Origin: Gaiellasilicea sp963802765 | GTDB taxonomy: Bacteria; Actinomycetota; Thermoleophilia; Gaiellales; Gaiellaceae | Assembly (NCBI GenBank): GCA_963802765.1 | Contig: CAWDJZ010000017.1 | Coordinates: 1 to 64,000, forward strand | Direction: 5' to 3' | DNA: 64,000 nucleotides | In this document: piece by piece, positions 61,866 through 64,000 of the stretch | Layout of the letters: every line of letters begins with the position of its first letter | Numbering within the stretch: position 1 is the first letter of the stretch | Translations under genes and position numbers: made by a program | The notes under the pieces: model-generated | What the model saw: only the letters and a program-made list of their open reading frames with translations | Told to the model about the DNA's origin: nothing | The model's database searches: none

Positions 61866-62936
61866 TCAATCCTCGCGCAGGAAGGACGGGATCTCGAGCT
61901 CGGCGTCGCTGAGCTCCGGCCGAGGCTCGGGAGCCTCGCCGGCGGCGACCGGCTGCGCGACCGGCGCCTCGAGCCGGCGCCGCCGCTGGCGCGTGCCGAA
62001 GCCGGTCGCGATCACAGTGACGCGCACCTCGTCGCCGAGCGCGTCGTCGATGACGGCGCCGAAGATCACGTTCGCGTTCTGGTCGGCGGCGCCGGTGACG
62101 ACCTCCGCCGCCTCGTTGACCTCGAAGAGGCCGAGATCGTTGCCGCCGGTGACGTTCAGGAGGATGCCGGTCGCCCCGTCGACCGACTGCTCGAGCAGCG
62201 GCGAGGAGACGGCGGTGCGGGCCGCCTCGGCGGCGCGGCTCTCGCCCGAGGCGACACCGATGCCCATCAGCGCCGAGCCGGCGTCGCGCATGATCGTGCG
62301 CACGTCGGCGAAGTCGAGGTTGACGATCCCCGGCACGGTGATCAGGTCGGTGATCCCCTGGACGCCCTGCCGGAGGATGTCGTCCGCGATCCGGAACGCC
62401 TCGGTGACGGGAGTCTTCTTCTCGACCACCTGCAACAGCCGGTCGTTCTCGATCACGATCAACGTGTCGACGCGGTCGCGGAGGTTCTGGATCCCGACCT
62501 CCGCCTGCTCGGCTCGCCTTCGTCCCTCGAAGGCGAACGGCTTCGTGACGACGCCCACCGTCAGCGCCTCGAGCTCGCGTCCGAGCTCCGCCACGACCGG
62601 CGCGCCGCCGGTACCGGTGCCACCCCCCTCGCCGGCCGTGACGAAGATCATGTCGGCGCCCTTGAGCGCCTCCTTCAGCTCGTCGCGGCTCTCCTGCGCG
62701 GCAGCGAGCCCGACAGCCGGGTCGGCGCCGGCGCCGAGCCCGCGGGTCGCGTGGGAGCCGATGTGGATCTTCACGTCGGCGTCAGCCATCAGGAGCGCCT
62801 GCGCGTCGGTGTTGACGGCGATGAACTCGACGCCGCCGAGACCTGCGTCGACCATGCGGTTGACGGCGTTCGTGCCGCCGCCGCCGACGCCGACGACCTT
62901 GATCACCGCGAGGTAGTTGCCGGAGGAGTCTCTCAT
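61866..62936 (-). CDS. ftsZ: Cell division protein FtsZ
   Basis: A 356-residue tubulin-like GTPase from ATG 62936, overlapping the ftsQ stop as ATGA. GTP-binding marks: KVVGVGGGGTNAVNRM and the tubulin signature GEGGGTGTGGAP. The C-terminal domain is followed by a short linker and the conserved tail ELEIPSFLRED, which binds FtsA/ZipA/SepF-type partners. It forms the division ring. Confidence 0.97.
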   Translation of the reverse strand: MRDSSGNYLAVIKVVGVGGGGTNAVNRMVDAGLGGVEFIAVNTDAQALLMADADVKIHIGSHATRGLGAGADPAVGLAAAQESRDELKEALKGADMIFVTAGEGGGTGTGGAPVVAELGRELEALTVGVVTKPFAFEGRRRAEQAEVGIQNLRDRVDTLIVIENDRLLQVVEKKTPVTEAFRIADDILRQGVQGITDLITVPGIVNLDFADVRTIMRDAGSALMGIGVASGESRAAEAARTAVSSPLLEQSVDGATGILLNVTGGNDLGLFEVNEAAEVVTGAADQNANVIFGAVIDDALGDEVRVTVIATGFGTRQRRRRLEAPVAQPVAAGEAPEPRPELSDAELEIPSFLRED

Positions 62937-63856
62937 CAGATACCAGTCTCGATCTCGCTCGACCTGAAGCTCGAGTAGAGCATCGGGGTGTGGACGTTCC
63001 CTTCCGCGTCCAGGGTACGTCTCCTCCCCGCGCCTGTCAATCCCGACCTCAAGGCGAGGTCGAGGTCGCATTCCTCGACCTCAACCTGAGAGTTGAGGCT
63101 TTCTCCGGCCACCGGCCGCTCGGGCACGCTCACGTCCAGGTAGTCCCCCCACCCACCCAGCTGGGGCAGGACGCGGCGGGCGACCTCGAGCTTGAGGGCG
63201 AGCTCCGTCGCATCGCCGAGGCGGATCTCGAGCCGGTTGCGGAGGACGAGCGTGAGCGCGCTCCGGGTCGACGAGACGGAGGCGACGGGAACCGGCAACG
63301 GCGCCGAGACGAGCGGCGTGACGGCGACGACAGCCCGGCGCTGCAGCCCGCCGAGCGCCGCACCGAGGCGGATCTCGTCGTCGCGCCCGAGCCAGATGCG
63401 CGGGAGCGCGAGGCGGGCGCCGCGGTCGAGCTCGGCGACGACGCGGCCCCCGGAGGCCACCAGCCACGATGACGCCCCCTGGCGGAGGACGGCGACCGGG
63501 ACCTCCTCGCGAACCTCGATCCGCAGCGTGTGCGGGAAGGCTCGGTCGAATGACACCGACGCCACCATCGGCACGCTCCCGACGCGCCAACCGAGCTCCT
63601 CGACGTCCAGCCCGATCAGGCTCTCTCCGAGCACCGGTGTGAACGCTTTCCGGACCTGTGCCGCCACCTCCGGGCTCGCACCCTCGACGGCCAGCTGCCT
63701 GACGGCGAACGCGGACGTTCCGCGGGCCGCCGCATAGAGGCCGATCCCGGTGACGAGGATCAGGAGCCCGGTGAGGAGCGAGCGGCCGGAGGGAGCGAGA
63801 CGAGCCGAGCTCGGGGCGACCGACCGCGGCGCTGCGTGGGAACGGCACGACGGCAC
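62936..63856 (-). CDS. ftsQ: Cell division protein FtsQ (POTRA)
   Basis: A 306-residue bitopic protein from GTG 63856. A basic cytoplasmic part precedes one helix (about residues 28-46). The POTRA domain (FAVRQLAVEGASPEVAAQVRKAF, then VASVSFDRAFPHTLRIEVREEVPVAVL) and a beta domain follow. After the usual ending (LDVSVPERPVAGESLN) about 50 extra residues continue to the ftsZ start. Order murB-ftsQ-ftsZ is standard for actinobacteria. Confidence 0.9.
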   Translation of the reverse strand: MPSCRSHAAPRSVAPSSARLAPSGRSLLTGLLILVTGIGLYAAARGTSAFAVRQLAVEGASPEVAAQVRKAFTPVLGESLIGLDVEELGWRVGSVPMVASVSFDRAFPHTLRIEVREEVPVAVLRQGASSWLVASGGRVVAELDRGARLALPRIWLGRDDEIRLGAALGGLQRRAVVAVTPLVSAPLPVPVASVSSTRSALTLVLRNRLEIRLGDATELALKLEVARRVLPQLGGWGDYLDVSVPERPVAGESLNSQVEVEECDLDLALRSGLTGAGRRRTLDAEGNVHTPMLYSSFRSSEIETGI

Positions 63857-63948
63857 TTGCCGCGCGCGCGCGCGGACGCGAGCGACTGCGTGATCTCCCT
63901 CCGGCCACCGAGGCGGCTTTCGCCGCCGCCGCGGTGCTTCCTGCGCGG

Positions 63949-64000
63949 TCAGATCACGCCGAGGAACTCGACCTCGTGCACGAGCTCGACGCCGAAGCGC
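63949..64000 (-). CDS. murB: MurB C-terminus (partial)
   Basis: The last 17 codons on the minus strand read RFGVELVHEVEFLGVI and stop at 63949. This matches the end of UDP-N-acetylenolpyruvoylglucosamine reductase (FGVELxPEVxFLG), the enzyme that completes UDP-N-acetylmuramate. murB normally precedes ftsQ in this cluster. The rest is outside the window. The 92 bp to ftsQ hold no other gene. Confidence 0.75.
   Translation of the reverse strand, partial: RFGVELVHEVEFLGVI

Overview
The window is very GC-rich, uses many GTG/TTG starts and stop/start overlaps of the GTGA/TTGA type, and carries a murB-ftsQ-ftsZ block next to a split glycine cleavage system. This points to a high-GC actinobacterium. 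The small exported proteins and gene content suggest the Thermoleophilia (Gaiellales/Solirubrobacterales), but that placement is an inference. I see no transposase, integrase, phage gene or CRISPR array. The DNA looks chromosomal.

Layout. 1-7 kb: a heterodimeric ABC exporter (first subunit cut by the window edge), an RDD membrane protein, an HD-like protein, tRNA-Gln, a TetR/QsdR-type regulator and a secreted lipase. 7.3-11 kb: an ECF sigma factor with three divergent, paralogous, anchored exported proteins. Five copies of one promoter motif (GGAAG, 17-18 bp, CGTC) tie these genes and two further small genes into a probable regulon. 11-14.5 kb: a glutathione S-transferase and a response regulator/histidine kinase pair flanked by two low-complexity, Asp-rich membrane-anchored proteins, then tRNA-Glu. 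15-22 kb: poorly conserved small membrane, secreted and zinc-ribbon proteins and a large exported repeat protein (DUF11-like repeats plus a CTPGFWK domain), several of them frame-disrupted.

22-38.7 kb: a sugar or polyol uptake and catabolism region. It holds an Rbs-type ABC importer, a divergent ROK regulator with a near-leaderless promoter, a SIS-domain protein, two Gfo/Idh/MocA dehydrogenases, two TIM-barrel isomerases (one with a Tat signal), an SDR, deoC, a MetE-like protein and an UlaG-like metallohydrolase. 38.7-47.5 kb: one long operon joining a Liv-type importer to an alpha/beta hydrolase, an acyl-CoA ligase, a TetR regulator, a KAS III-like enzyme and a MaoC hydratase, probably for uptake and CoA activation of a carboxylic acid. 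47.5-57.2 kb: housekeeping genes (metallopeptidase, receiver protein, gltX, endonuclease IV, Ca2+/H+ antiporter, serine-hydrolase beta-lactamase fold, threonine aldolase, rlmN). 57.2-64 kb: gcvT-gcvH-gcvPA-gcvPB plus a small gene, preceded by ftsZ, ftsQ and the end of murB.

A recurring oddity is that at least 12 otherwise intact genes between 17.7 and 60.3 kb are broken by single-base insertions. Each can be restored by removing one base per site, and each disrupted span has a length consistent with net insertions. This makes two pairs of genes (gcvPA/gcvPB and livG/livF) look fused. I read it as mostly sequence error, and I give corrected gene spans. A second oddity is a perfect 21-bp palindrome with a 3-nt centre, present in two full copies and one slightly trimmed copy, the last lying in frame inside the acyl-CoA ligase gene.
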